From: Acidobacteriaceae bacterium
GTDB lineage: Bacteria; Acidobacteriota; Terriglobia; Terriglobales; Acidobacteriaceae
Assembly: GCA_003131635.1 (NCBI GenBank)
Contig: PKVZ01000071.1
Location: forward strand, 58,226-122,225
Direction: 5' to 3'
DNA length: 64,000 nucleotides
Below, piece after piece: positions 1 through 7,931 of this stretch. Position 1 is the first letter of the stretch; the number at the start of each line of letters is the position of its first letter. Under the pieces are notes generated by a model. That model was not told the DNA's origin. It worked only from the letters and a program-made list of their open reading frames with translations, and searched no databases. The translations under genes and the position numbers were made by a program.

Positions 1-30
1 CCGGTCTGCCCAGTTCCGGTCTGCCCAGTG
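1..30. repeat. 15-bp tandem repeat, two copies at window edge
   Basis: Two adjacent 15-bp units, CCGGTCTGCCCAGTT and CCGGTCTGCCCAGTG, differ only in the last base. The array begins at base 1, so more copies may lie outside the window. It is the first of many arrays with this unit length. Confidence 0.85.
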
Positions 31-136
31 AACGCGCAACCCCACATTGCGATGCGCACACATTAAAAAAAACTGGCCGGGAGGATGCGCGATATGGCAT
101 TCCCGCGATAAGCTGGGCTCCTGAAGGAATTCCAAG

Positions 137-1792
137 TTGCTGAACACTTTGTTGCGGGTGTCTTTGTTTCGCTTATCTTGCTTTCTGACCCTGACGTTGT
201 GGGCGACGGCTCTCTCTGCGCCAATTTTCGACGTCAACTTACCCCGTGGCTTGGATTTCACCCTGCAGAATTCGCCCACTCCGCAAAAGTATCTGATCGA
301 AACTATGCCCGGCGGAGTTGCCCTCCTGGATTACAACAATGACGGCTTGCTGGATATTTTCCTGGTGAATGGCGGCCGGATAACCAGCCCCATGCGAACC
401 CCCGAGAATTTCGATCGTCACGACCCGCGCTACTGGAATCGGTTGTACCGGCAAAATGAAGACGGAAGCTTCACCGACGTAACCCAGCAAGCCGGCCTGG
501 CCGACGCTGGCGACGGCAACTACGGCATGGGAGTCGCCGTCGGCGACTATGACAATGATGGCTATCCCGATCTCTACGTCACCAGCTACGGGAAAAATAT
601 CCTGTATCACAACAATGGCGACGGCACTTTCACCGACGTAACCGCGAAAGCTGGCGTGGCTGGCGGCGGCTGGTCAGTTTCAGCGGGATTCTTCGACTAC
701 GATAACGACGGGAAACTCGATCTCTTCGTAACTCGCTACATGGACTGGGATACCAAACACAACAAAGATTGCGGCGGCAACTATCATACTTATTGCCCGC
801 CCGAAGAGTTCCCCGCCACCACCAACATTCTCTATCACAACAATGGCGACGGCACTTTCACCGATGTAAGTCAGCGCTCCGGCATCGCCGCCAAGAAAGG
901 ACGTGCGTTGGGAGTGGCTTTTGCCGATTACGATGGCGACGGATTCACCGACATTTTTGTAGCCAACGATGGGATGCAGCAATATTTATTTCATAACAAC
1001 GGCAACGGCACTTTTACGGAAGTCGGCCTCGATGCTGGCACGGCTCTTTCTCAGGATGGACGCCGGCTCTCAGGCATGGGCGTAGTCTTCCAGGACTATG
1101 ACAACGACGGCCGGCCAGACGTTATCGTAACCGAGTTGCCCAGGGAAATTTACGGCGTCTACCACAACGATGGCGACGGTTCGTTCACCTACCGTAGTCT
1201 GGAAACCGGTCTCGGTTTGCTCTCCAGCGGAAGTTCAGGTTGGGGAGTTGGCCTGGAAGATTTCGACAACGATGGTTGGAAAGATTTATTCGTCGCCCAG
1301 GGCCACGTATTGGACAATGTAGAACAAATCGACCATTCGCTTCACTATCTCGAACCGCCTTTGCTAGCTATGAATCACAATGGACGATTCGAGCGCGGCG
1401 ATTCCGGAAGTACAGTCCCCGCTGCCGCGCGTGGAGCCGCTTTCGGCGACCTGAATAATGACGGCTGGCAGGATGTGGTTATGACAAGCCTCGGCAGCCA
1501 TCCTCAAGTCTTCATCAACCGTGGCGGCAAACTGCACTGGCTCGTGATCACGCTCCGCGGCACGCGCAGCAATCGGGATGGATTCGGCGCCCGCGTACAA
1601 GTGAACGGGCAGACAAGATTCGCCACCTCTTCCGGAAGTTATCTTTCCGCCAGCGATAAACGCCTTCATTTCGGACTCGGCTCTGCTGAGAAAGCAAAAG
1701 TGGAAATCGCATGGCCATCCGGAATTCACCAGACCTTAAACGACGTTCACGCCGACCAGTTTCTGGAAGTGCGTGAGCCGGAGAAACCGTGA
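137..1792 (+). CDS. Secreted CRTAC1-type FG-GAP/ASPIC-UnbV repeat protein
   Basis: An exported protein of unknown function in the FG-GAP/VCBS beta-propeller class. A hydrophobic signal segment covers about residues 8-28. Repeated blades follow to about residue 445, each with a calcium-binding DxDxDG-like loop such as DYDNDGYPD, DYDNDGKLD, DYDGDGFTD or DFDNDGWKD. The last 80 residues contain NRDGFGARVQV, typical of the ASPIC/UnbV domain. The start is TTG, with GAAGGA eight bases upstream. The stop overlaps the start of the TPR gene (GTGA), so the two are probably translated together. CRTAC1/ASPIC proteins followed by TPR proteins are common in Acidobacteria and Planctomycetes, where they are thought to be surface or adhesion proteins. 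The fold is clear; the role is not. Confidence 0.9.
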   Translation: MLNTLLRVSLFRLSCFLTLTLWATALSAPIFDVNLPRGLDFTLQNSPTPQKYLIETMPGGVALLDYNNDGLLDIFLVNGGRITSPMRTPENFDRHDPRYWNRLYRQNEDGSFTDVTQQAGLADAGDGNYGMGVAVGDYDNDGYPDLYVTSYGKNILYHNNGDGTFTDVTAKAGVAGGGWSVSAGFFDYDNDGKLDLFVTRYMDWDTKHNKDCGGNYHTYCPPEEFPATTNILYHNNGDGTFTDVSQRSGIAAKKGRALGVAFADYDGDGFTDIFVANDGMQQYLFHNNGNGTFTEVGLDAGTALSQDGRRLSGMGVVFQDYDNDGRPDVIVTELPREIYGVYHNDGDGSFTYRSLETGLGLLSSGSSGWGVGLEDFDNDGWKDLFVAQGHVLDNVEQIDHSLHYLEPPLLAMNHNGRFERGDSGSTVPAAARGAAFGDLNNDGWQDVVMTSLGSHPQVFINRGGKLHWLVITLRGTRSNRDGFGARVQVNGQTRFATSSGSYLSASDKRLHFGLGSAEKAKVEIAWPSGIHQTLNDVHADQFLEVREPEKP

Positions 1793-2874
1793 TCCACTCA
1801 CTATTGATTCTGTGGTTCGCATGGCAGATCGCCTCGCCGCAGGCCGCCGAGCACATGCAAGCCGGAATTGCGGCGGACAAGCAACGGCAGTTCGAGGTTG
1901 CCATCGCAGAGTTCAAAAAAGTTACCGAACTCGATCCCGCATTCCCCGATGGCTTCGTCAGCCTCGGCCAGGCTTACATGGAAAACGGCGATTACGGATC
2001 TGCCATCCCGCAGCTCAAACACGCATTGGAGCTGAGCCCTGACTTGGCGCCGGCTCATCAGTTGTTGGGCTACGCGCTGCTCACCCAGGGCTATGCCGGC
2101 GAAGCGATTTCGCACTTGCAAATTTCGCCCGACAAAACCGCGTTGGGCATTGCGCAGATTCAAACTGGACAGCTTCCGGAAGCGGTGGCGAATCTTCAGG
2201 CGGCGCTGGCCGCACATCCCAACGATCCCGACCTTCTGTATTACCTGGGCCGCGCCAGCGGCCTGTTGGCCAAGCAATCCATCGACACTCTGCTGTCCGC
2301 GTATCCTGACTCCGCCCGGGCGCACCAGGCCATGGCGGAAAACTACTTCGTGCTGCGCCGCATGCCGGACGCGGAAAAAGAATATCGAGAAGCCTTGCGG
2401 CTGCGGCCCGGCCTTCCCGAAGCTCATCTCGCGCTGGGCGAAGTTTATGCCGGAGCTTTCCAGTGGCCGAAAGCGGAGGAAGAATTTCGCCTGCAAGTCA
2501 AACTCCAGCCCGGCAACGCTGAAGCCGCCTACCGTCTGGGCGACGCTTTGCTCGAGCAAGGTAAGGCGCATGAGGCGCGCGCGGAACTTTTGCGGGCCGA
2601 TCGATTGCTGCCGGAAATGCCGGAAACCCTCTATGCGCTGGGGAAAGCGGCTTCGCTCGAAGGTGACGCCCCGGCAGCCGAGAAGGCTTGGACCAAACTT
2701 CTTTCCATTGAGAAGCAAAGCTCGCTCGCGGCGCAGGCGCACTTTGGCCTGGCAGCACTTTATCGCAAACAAGGAAAGACCGCTGAGGCGCAGCGTGAAA
2801 TGCATGAGTTCGAGAGCTTGCAAAACAACTCAACTCAACCGCAGACATCCGGAGCGCAAGATCCAAAACACTGA
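1789..2874 (+). CDS. Exported tetratricopeptide-repeat (TPR) protein
   Basis: A 361-residue protein with a short N-terminal hydrophobic segment (about residues 3-20), probably a signal peptide or anchor. At least seven helical TPR units follow, for example the blocks containing PDGFVSLGQAYMENGDYG, PEAHLALGEVYAGAFQWP and AEAAYRLGDALLEQGKAH. TPR arrays act as protein-docking scaffolds and no catalytic domain is visible. The GTG start overlaps the stop of the CRTAC1 gene by 4 nt, so the two probably form one operon and may work together at the envelope. The C-terminus is polar and unstructured. The specific partner is unknown. Confidence 0.88.
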   Translation: MIHSLLILWFAWQIASPQAAEHMQAGIAADKQRQFEVAIAEFKKVTELDPAFPDGFVSLGQAYMENGDYGSAIPQLKHALELSPDLAPAHQLLGYALLTQGYAGEAISHLQISPDKTALGIAQIQTGQLPEAVANLQAALAAHPNDPDLLYYLGRASGLLAKQSIDTLLSAYPDSARAHQAMAENYFVLRRMPDAEKEYREALRLRPGLPEAHLALGEVYAGAFQWPKAEEEFRLQVKLQPGNAEAAYRLGDALLEQGKAHEARAELLRADRLLPEMPETLYALGKAASLEGDAPAAEKAWTKLLSIEKQSSLAAQAHFGLAALYRKQGKTAEAQREMHEFESLQNNSTQPQTSGAQDPKH

Positions 2875-2898
2875 TACCGTGACCGTGTAGTTCATAGT

Positions 2899-2918
2899 GA
2901 AGTTCGTAGCCGAACTTC
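2899..2918. other. Perfect 8-bp stem-loop upstream of xylB
   Basis: GAAGTTCG and CGAACTTC flank the four-base loop TAGC in the gap between the TPR gene and xylB. There is no T-tract, so it is not a standard terminator. It could be an operator or a 5'-UTR hairpin of the xylose block. The symmetry is certain and the function is a guess. Confidence 0.45.
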
Positions 2919-2998
2919 TCGGGCCGGCTCGCAGGTGGGCCGGGCAGGTGCGGCCGCGATTTACAGTGGCAGCTGCACGGACCCGGAGGCGATTACAT

Positions 2999-4486
2999 AT
3001 GTATCTTCTGGGAATCGACGTGGGAACCGGCGGCACGCGTGCCCTCGTCATCGATGAGAGCGGACGCGTTATTTCCTCAGCCACCGAGGAGCATCAGCCT
3101 TTTGCGTCCCCTCAAATCGGCTGGGCGGAGCAGGATCCTCGTGACTGGTGGCGCGCCTGCGGAATAGCGGTGCACAAGGCGCTGGCACAAGGCCAACTGC
3201 GTGGTGAACAGATCGCGTGCGTCGGATTTTCCGGACAAATGCATGGAGCGGTCCTGCTGGACGCTCATGAGCGCATCGTACGTCCCGCTCTGATCTGGTG
3301 TGACGTCAGGACTGAGAAGCAATGCCGGGACTTGACAGCACAAATCGGCGCGGAACGTCTGATCCAACTTACATGCAATCCCGCGCTCCCAAATTTCACT
3401 CTGACGAAATGTTTGTGGGTCCGGGAAAATGAGCCCGAAAACTGGAGCCAGGTCCGCTCGCTCCTGCTGCCGAAAGACTACGTGCGATTTCAATTGACCG
3501 GCGAACGCGCCACCGACGTGGCGGACGCCTCCGGCACTCTACTGCTCGATGTTGCCAATCGCCGCTGGTCGAAGGAGATACTGGAACTGGTTCAGATGGA
3601 TGAATCGCTTCTGCCGGCGTTATATGAATCGCCCGCAATCTGCGGCCAAATTTCTGCTGGCGGCTCGGCCGCTACCGGCCTGCAACAGGGAACGCCGGTA
3701 GTGGCTGGTGCTGGAGATCAGGCGGCCGGCGCCATCGGCATGGGAATCGTTTCAGAAGGAGCGGTAAGCGCAACTATCGGCACTTCGGGAGTAGTTTTCG
3801 CAGCCACGGATCGTCCAGCGCTCGATCATCGCGGACGCTTGCACACTTTTTGCCATGCAGTTCCCGGACGCTGGATGGTGATGGGGGTCACCCAGGCTGC
3901 AGGACTGTCGTTGCGTTGGTTTCGCGATCAGTTTAGCGGGGGCAATCGGCTTGAGTCTTACGAGAGCCTAACTGCCGAGGCCGCAAAGGCTCCTCCCGGG
4001 TGCAACGGCCTGCTGTGGGCGCCCTACCTGATGGGCGAACGCACACCCTACCTCGACCCGGAAGCACGCGGAATTTTAGTTGGCTTGACTGCGTCTCATA
4101 CGCGGGCTCATGTGATTCGCGCGATTCTTGAAGGAGTCGCTTTCAGCCTTCGCGACACCTTCACGATTTTTAAAGAAATGGGATTTCCCGTAAAGACGAT
4201 TCGCCTCGGCGGCGGCGGGGCCAGGTCGGCCCTCTGGAGGCAGATTCAAGCGGATATCTATGGCCAACCGGTTCAGACGGTGGAGGCGGAGGAAGGCGCA
4301 GCCTACGGTGCCGCGATCCTGGCAGGCGTCGGAGTCAAGGCGTGGCCCTCAGTTGACGCCGCTTGCAACGCGGTGGTGCGCGTTTCACAGAACACAAATC
4401 CAAGCTTGGAAGACTCGCAGCTTATGGAAAAGACTTATGCGGTGTATCGGCGCATATATCCTGCGATGAAGAACATACTCCACTAA
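2999..4486 (+). CDS. xylB: Xylulokinase (FGGY family)
   Basis: Phosphorylates D-xylulose to xylulose 5-phosphate with ATP, the second cytoplasmic step of the isomerase pathway for xylose. The protein begins MYLLGIDVGTGGTRALVIDE, the FGGY N-terminal phosphate-binding strand. It then shows ALIWCDVRT, an AGAGDQAAGAIGMG glycine-rich segment and LGGGGARSALWRQIQADI in the C-terminal FGGY domain, with a length of 495 residues as usual for XylB. I chose ATG 2999 because GGAGG lies nine bases upstream. A longer in-frame start at 2897 would add 34 arginine-rich residues not seen in the family. xylA follows, which supports D-xylulose over other FGGY substrates such as glycerol or gluconate. Confidence 0.92.
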   Translation: MYLLGIDVGTGGTRALVIDESGRVISSATEEHQPFASPQIGWAEQDPRDWWRACGIAVHKALAQGQLRGEQIACVGFSGQMHGAVLLDAHERIVRPALIWCDVRTEKQCRDLTAQIGAERLIQLTCNPALPNFTLTKCLWVRENEPENWSQVRSLLLPKDYVRFQLTGERATDVADASGTLLLDVANRRWSKEILELVQMDESLLPALYESPAICGQISAGGSAATGLQQGTPVVAGAGDQAAGAIGMGIVSEGAVSATIGTSGVVFAATDRPALDHRGRLHTFCHAVPGRWMVMGVTQAAGLSLRWFRDQFSGGNRLESYESLTAEAAKAPPGCNGLLWAPYLMGERTPYLDPEARGILVGLTASHTRAHVIRAILEGVAFSLRDTFTIFKEMGFPVKTIRLGGGGARSALWRQIQADIYGQPVQTVEAEEGAAYGAAILAGVGVKAWPSVDAACNAVVRVSQNTNPSLEDSQLMEKTYAVYRRIYPAMKNILH

Positions 4487-4503
4487 GTGATAAACTCCTG
4501 CGG

Positions 4504-4575
4504 CTGGAGCAATCGCCGGAGCAATCGCTGGAGCAATCGCGAGAGAAATCGCTAGAGAAATAGATGGAGAAATAC
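4504..4575. repeat. 12-bp tandem repeat x6 running into the start of xylA
   Basis: Six adjacent 12-bp units lie between xylB and xylA: CTGGAGCAATCG, CCGGAGCAATCG, CTGGAGCAATCG, CGAGAGAAATCG, CTAGAGAAATAG and ATGGAGAAATAC. The fifth ends in TAG. The sixth begins with an in-frame ATG and carries the GGAG that serves ATG 4579. The array therefore supplies the ribosome-binding site of xylA and possibly its first codons. Confidence 0.88.
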
Positions 4576-4578
4576 ATT

Positions 4579-5751
4579 ATGACCAGTGCGAACGACTACC
4601 AGCCCCGCGCCGAAGACAAGTTTTCGTTCGGCCTGTGGACAGTGGGCAACCGCGGACGCGATGCCTTCGGCGATGCCGTGCGCCCGCATATTTCTCCCGC
4701 TGAAATCGTCTCCATGCTGGCGGAAGTCGGCGCCTGGGGCGTCAACCTGCATGACAACGATCTCGTGCCGATCGACGCAACCCCCGCCGAACGCGACAGC
4801 ATCGTTCACTCGTTCAAGCAGGCTTGCGAAGGCAACAAGATTGTTGTTCCCATGGCGACCGTCTCACTTTTTTTCCACCCCGTATTTCGTGATGGAGCTT
4901 TCACCGCCAACGATCCTGAAGTCCGTGCCTACGCCCTGCAAAAGACCATGCGGGCCATGGATATTGGAGCCGAGCTAGGCGCCAGGATTTTTGTTTTGTG
5001 GGGTGGCCGCGAAGGCGTGGAGACTGACGCATGTCGCCGGGCGGATGAGGCGATCAAGCGATTGCGCGAGGCCGTCAACTATCTCTGTGAATACAATATC
5101 GACCGCGGATATGGCATGAAGTTCGCCTTGGAAGCCAAGCCCAACGAGCCACGGGCCGACATTTACATGGCCACTACCGGCCAGTATCTAGGCTTCATTC
5201 CTACCCTTGATCATCCGGAAATGGTTGGCGTGAATCCTGAAGTCGCCCACGAACACATGGCGGGACTGAACTTTATGCACGCTGTGGCACAGGCATGGGA
5301 AGCGGGCAAACTTTTTCACATCGATCTAAACGATCAAATGCCGAATCGATTCGACCAGGACCTGCGTTTTGGATCTTCCAATCTGAAGTCTGCATTCTGG
5401 CTGGTAAAGTTTCTCGAAGACGTCGGCTACGATGGCCCCCGCCACTTCGACGCGCATGCCTACCGCACCGAGGACTATGAAGGCGTAAAAGACTTCGCTC
5501 GCGGCTGCATGCGGACTTATCTGATCTTGAAGGGCAAGGCTCATCGTTGGAACGCCGACAAAGAAATACAAGCGATCCTGAGTGAGATTTCGGCCAAGGA
5601 AAACTCCACCTTCGACCCAAGCCACTTCTCGAAAAACAACGCTTCCCAGTTGCTGGCTCGCGCCTTTGACAAAGAAACAATTCTGAAGAAGCGCCTGCCG
5701 TATGAGCGTCTCGATCAGTTGACGGTTGACCTGCTGTTGGGTGTGAGATAA
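4579..5751 (+). CDS. xylA: Xylose isomerase
   Basis: Interconverts D-xylose and D-xylulose with two divalent metal ions, in the cytoplasm. The sequence resembles the shorter (about 390-residue, actinobacterial-type) family: [18 protein letters not shown] near the N-terminus, the catalytic HDND motif in GVNLHDND, the metal/substrate segment [12 protein letters not shown], and HIDLNDQ plus [15 protein letters not shown] later. I placed the start at ATG 4579 because GGAG lies nine bases upstream and the protein then begins [15 protein letters not shown], close to family members. ATG 4564, in frame and inside a tandem repeat, is the alternative and adds MEKYI. The gene lies between xylulokinase and a sodium/solute symporter, a full xylose uptake and entry set. 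Confidence 0.95.
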   Translation: MTSANDYQPRAEDKFSFGLWTVGNRGRDAFGDAVRPHISPAEIVSMLAEVGAWGVNLHDNDLVPIDATPAERDSIVHSFKQACEGNKIVVPMATVSLFFHPVFRDGAFTANDPEVRAYALQKTMRAMDIGAELGARIFVLWGGREGVETDACRRADEAIKRLREAVNYLCEYNIDRGYGMKFALEAKPNEPRADIYMATTGQYLGFIPTLDHPEMVGVNPEVAHEHMAGLNFMHAVAQAWEAGKLFHIDLNDQMPNRFDQDLRFGSSNLKSAFWLVKFLEDVGYDGPRHFDAHAYRTEDYEGVKDFARGCMRTYLILKGKAHRWNADKEIQAILSEISAKENSTFDPSHFSKNNASQLLARAFDKETILKKRLPYERLDQLTVDLLLGVR

Positions 5752-5809
5752 GAAAACCTTCAGCCAGCCTTTTCTGAATCGCTTTCAGACAGATGTGGGA
5801 AAACAAACA

Positions 5810-7513
5810 ATGACGCTACTGGCAGCGACCGCCGTGCCCACCCGACTGGTACATCTTGCTCCCGTCGATATTGTCATCGTTGTTTTTTATTTTGCTCTCG
5901 TGCTCTCGATCGGCTGGTACCTAAAAGGCCGTGCCAATACCGGCGAAGATTTTTTTATGGCAGGCCGCGAGATGACGGCGTGGGTGGCTGGCCTCAGTTT
6001 TCTTTCGGCTAATCTGGGCGCGCTCGAATTGATGGGTTGGGCGGGTTCGGCCTACCAGTACGGCATTCTCGCGACACACTGGTATTGGATCGGCGCCATC
6101 CCGGCGATGCTTTTCCTCGCGCTGGTCATGATGCCGTTCTACTACATTTCCAAAACCCACTCCGTGCCGGGATATTTAAAACTGCGATTCGGTGAGCCCA
6201 GCCGCGCCCTCTCGGCGGTCTCGTTCGCCTTCATGACGGCGCTCATGAGCGGCGTCAACATGTTTGCCATGGCTAAGGTCATGCAAATCGTGCTGGGATG
6301 GGACATCAATTTCAGCATCTGGGTTTCGTCGTTGACCGTGGCCATTTATGTGACGCTGGGCGGCCTGCGCTCGGCAATCTTCAATGAGGTGCTGCAATTC
6401 TTTTTGATCTGGGCCGGCGCCCTGCTGATCCCGATACTCGGATTATATGAAGCCGGTGGGTGGACTAATCTCAAGCTGCAGATCGCTCACCGGGCCTCGG
6501 AGCAGTATGTGCATCTCTGGTCTGGTCTGGGTTCATTCAGCAATAATCCCATGGGAATCAACTGGGCCGGCATTGTCTTCGGACTGGGCGCGATTATTTC
6601 GATGGGCTACTGGACCACGGACTTTCTCGTGGTGCAGCGCATTCTGGCCGCGAAAGATATTCGCAGCGCGGAAATGGCTCCTATCATCGGCGCCGGATTC
6701 AAGATGTTCGTCCCCATCATCGTGATCCTGCCCGGCCTGCTGGGCTTGGCGGTACTGCCGGAAAAACTGGTTCCCGAGTCGGTGGCCGCGGTGACGGGAG
6801 GCCACAGCTACAACGATGTTCTCCCGCTCATGCTCGCCCGCTATTGCGGACCCGGACTTCTCGGCCTGGGTGTCACGGCGCTCATCGCCGGCTTCATGTC
6901 CGGCATGGCCGGCAATGTTAGCGCCTTCACCACCGTCTGGACTTATGACATTTATCGTCCGCTGATCAATAGCAAAGGCAGCGATCATCATTACGTAAAC
7001 ATGGGGCGTTGGACCACAATCATCGGCGTGCTCATCAGCGTCGGTACTGCGTATCTCGTAATGCAGTTCGCCAGCATCATGGATTACGTGCAGGCGCTAT
7101 TCAGTTTCTTCATCGCTCCTCTATTCGGCACGGTCGTGCTCGGAATGCTCTGGAAGCGGGCGACTGGCTCCGGTGGATTTTTGGGATTGCTGTGTGGAAC
7201 GCTTTCTTCGATCGGCATGTGGACGTGGGTAAGAATCGATCCGACCGCGTTGCGGTATGTGGCGCTCTCGTCGCACGCTAAAGCCCTGGCTCAGGATATG
7301 TATCAGGCGCTCTGGTCTTTTGTAGTCTGTGTAGTGGTCACCGTGGTGGTGAGTCTGGCGACAAAACCGATGCCTGACCGCGCATTGACTGGCTTGGTTT
7401 ATGGACTGACAGAAGTTCCCTCGGTCGGCGATGTCCCGCTGTATCAGAAGCCGCTCTTCTGGGCAGCGGTCGTCACCGTCGTTTTTTTCATACTGAACAT
7501 AATTTTTTGGTAG
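5810..7513 (+). CDS. Sodium/solute symporter (SSS family), probable xylose/sugar transporter
   Basis: A polytopic membrane protein of about 567 residues with roughly 13-14 hydrophobic segments. It starts with the SSS-type first helix DIVIVVFYFALVLSIGWYLK and has GRANTGEDFFMAGREMTAWVAG, the conserved loop after helix 1 of SGLT-like carriers. Members cotransport sugars, amino acids or organic acids with sodium. Its place directly after xylB and xylA suggests xylose or a related sugar; this is context only. ATG 5810 is preferred, with a weak GGGA nine bases upstream; GTG 5795 is in frame. The stop codon TAG lies inside the first unit of a 15-bp tandem repeat. Confidence 0.88.
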   Translation: MTLLAATAVPTRLVHLAPVDIVIVVFYFALVLSIGWYLKGRANTGEDFFMAGREMTAWVAGLSFLSANLGALELMGWAGSAYQYGILATHWYWIGAIPAMLFLALVMMPFYYISKTHSVPGYLKLRFGEPSRALSAVSFAFMTALMSGVNMFAMAKVMQIVLGWDINFSIWVSSLTVAIYVTLGGLRSAIFNEVLQFFLIWAGALLIPILGLYEAGGWTNLKLQIAHRASEQYVHLWSGLGSFSNNPMGINWAGIVFGLGAIISMGYWTTDFLVVQRILAAKDIRSAEMAPIIGAGFKMFVPIIVILPGLLGLAVLPEKLVPESVAAVTGGHSYNDVLPLMLARYCGPGLLGLGVTALIAGFMSGMAGNVSAFTTVWTYDIYRPLINSKGSDHHYVNMGRWTTIIGVLISVGTAYLVMQFASIMDYVQALFSFFIAPLFGTVVLGMLWKRATGSGGFLGLLCGTLSSIGMWTWVRIDPTALRYVALSSHAKALAQDMYQALWSFVVCVVVTVVVSLATKPMPDRALTGLVYGLTEVPSVGDVPLYQKPLFWAAVVTVVFFILNIIFW

Positions 7514-7569
7514 CAGATTTCCTGGTAGCAGATTTCCTGATAGCGGACTTTCTGGAAGCGGATTCCTTG
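7510..7569. repeat. 15-bp tandem repeat x4 between symporter and small membrane gene
   Basis: Four adjacent units: GTAGCAGATTTCCTG twice (identical), then ATAGCGGACTTTCTG and GAAGCGGATTCCTTG. The first unit contains the TAG stop of the symporter gene and the array ends shortly before the next gene's ribosome-binding site. The identical pair followed by diverged copies suggests recent unit duplication. Confidence 0.9.
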
Positions 7570-7588
7570 ATCGATGGCGGAGGCAAAG

Positions 7589-7801
7589 ATGATTTCGATT
7601 TCGATCTGGTTTTTCATCGGCATTTCTCTGGCGGTGAATGGCGCGCTGATCCTGGCTGCGGGAATTTACCAGCTGGTAAATCCCCCAGCGAATCCCGGAG
7701 TGGTCCTCTTCAACTTGCATGCCAATGTGTGGTGGGGCGCGCTGCTGCTGGTGGTCGGCGTTATATATTGTTTCAAATTCGCGCCCCGGCGACAGTCCTG
7801 A
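7589..7801 (+). CDS. Small two-helix membrane protein, function unknown
   Basis: A 70-residue protein with two predicted membrane segments (about residues 3-24 and 44-60) joined by a loop containing NPPANPG and LHANVWWG, and a basic tail APRRQS. GGAGG lies five bases before ATG 7589, so that start is preferred over ATG 7574, which has none. It follows the SSS symporter by 75 bp in the same direction and is probably cotranscribed. An accessory role for the transporter is possible but unproven; I do not recognise a named family. Confidence 0.7.
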   Translation: MISISIWFFIGISLAVNGALILAAGIYQLVNPPANPGVVLFNLHANVWWGALLLVVGVIYCFKFAPRRQS

Positions 7802-7868
7802 ACGCACTACAAAAACTGTTTCAAGTTGACCCGGGAATTAGCCGCCAGGCATCCCGTTGCACGTTGCT

Positions 7869-7913
7869 GATCGACAGAGCGAAGATCGACAGAGTGAAGA
7901 TCGACAGAGCGGA
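7869..7913. repeat. 15-bp tandem repeat x3 in convergent intergenic gap
   Basis: Three adjacent units, GATCGACAGAGCGAA, GATCGACAGAGTGAA and GATCGACAGAGCGGA, lie between the small membrane gene and the convergent GH13 gene. No hairpin terminator is visible in the 130-bp gap. The unit is unrelated in sequence to the array at 7510 but has the same length. Confidence 0.9.
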
Positions 7914-7931
7914 GCCTTACATCGCCAGTTC

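Noticed and set aside
1801-2823. Long minus-strand open frame opposite the TPR gene
   Set aside because: It mirrors codon structure of a clear TPR gene, has biased Arg/Gln composition and no family features. Similar shadow frames opposite xylA, uxaC, flhB, fliF and others were left out for the same reason.
4504-4575. CRISPR array
   Set aside because: The units are adjacent with no spacers and diverge from each other; no cas genes are present. The same holds for all other arrays in the window.
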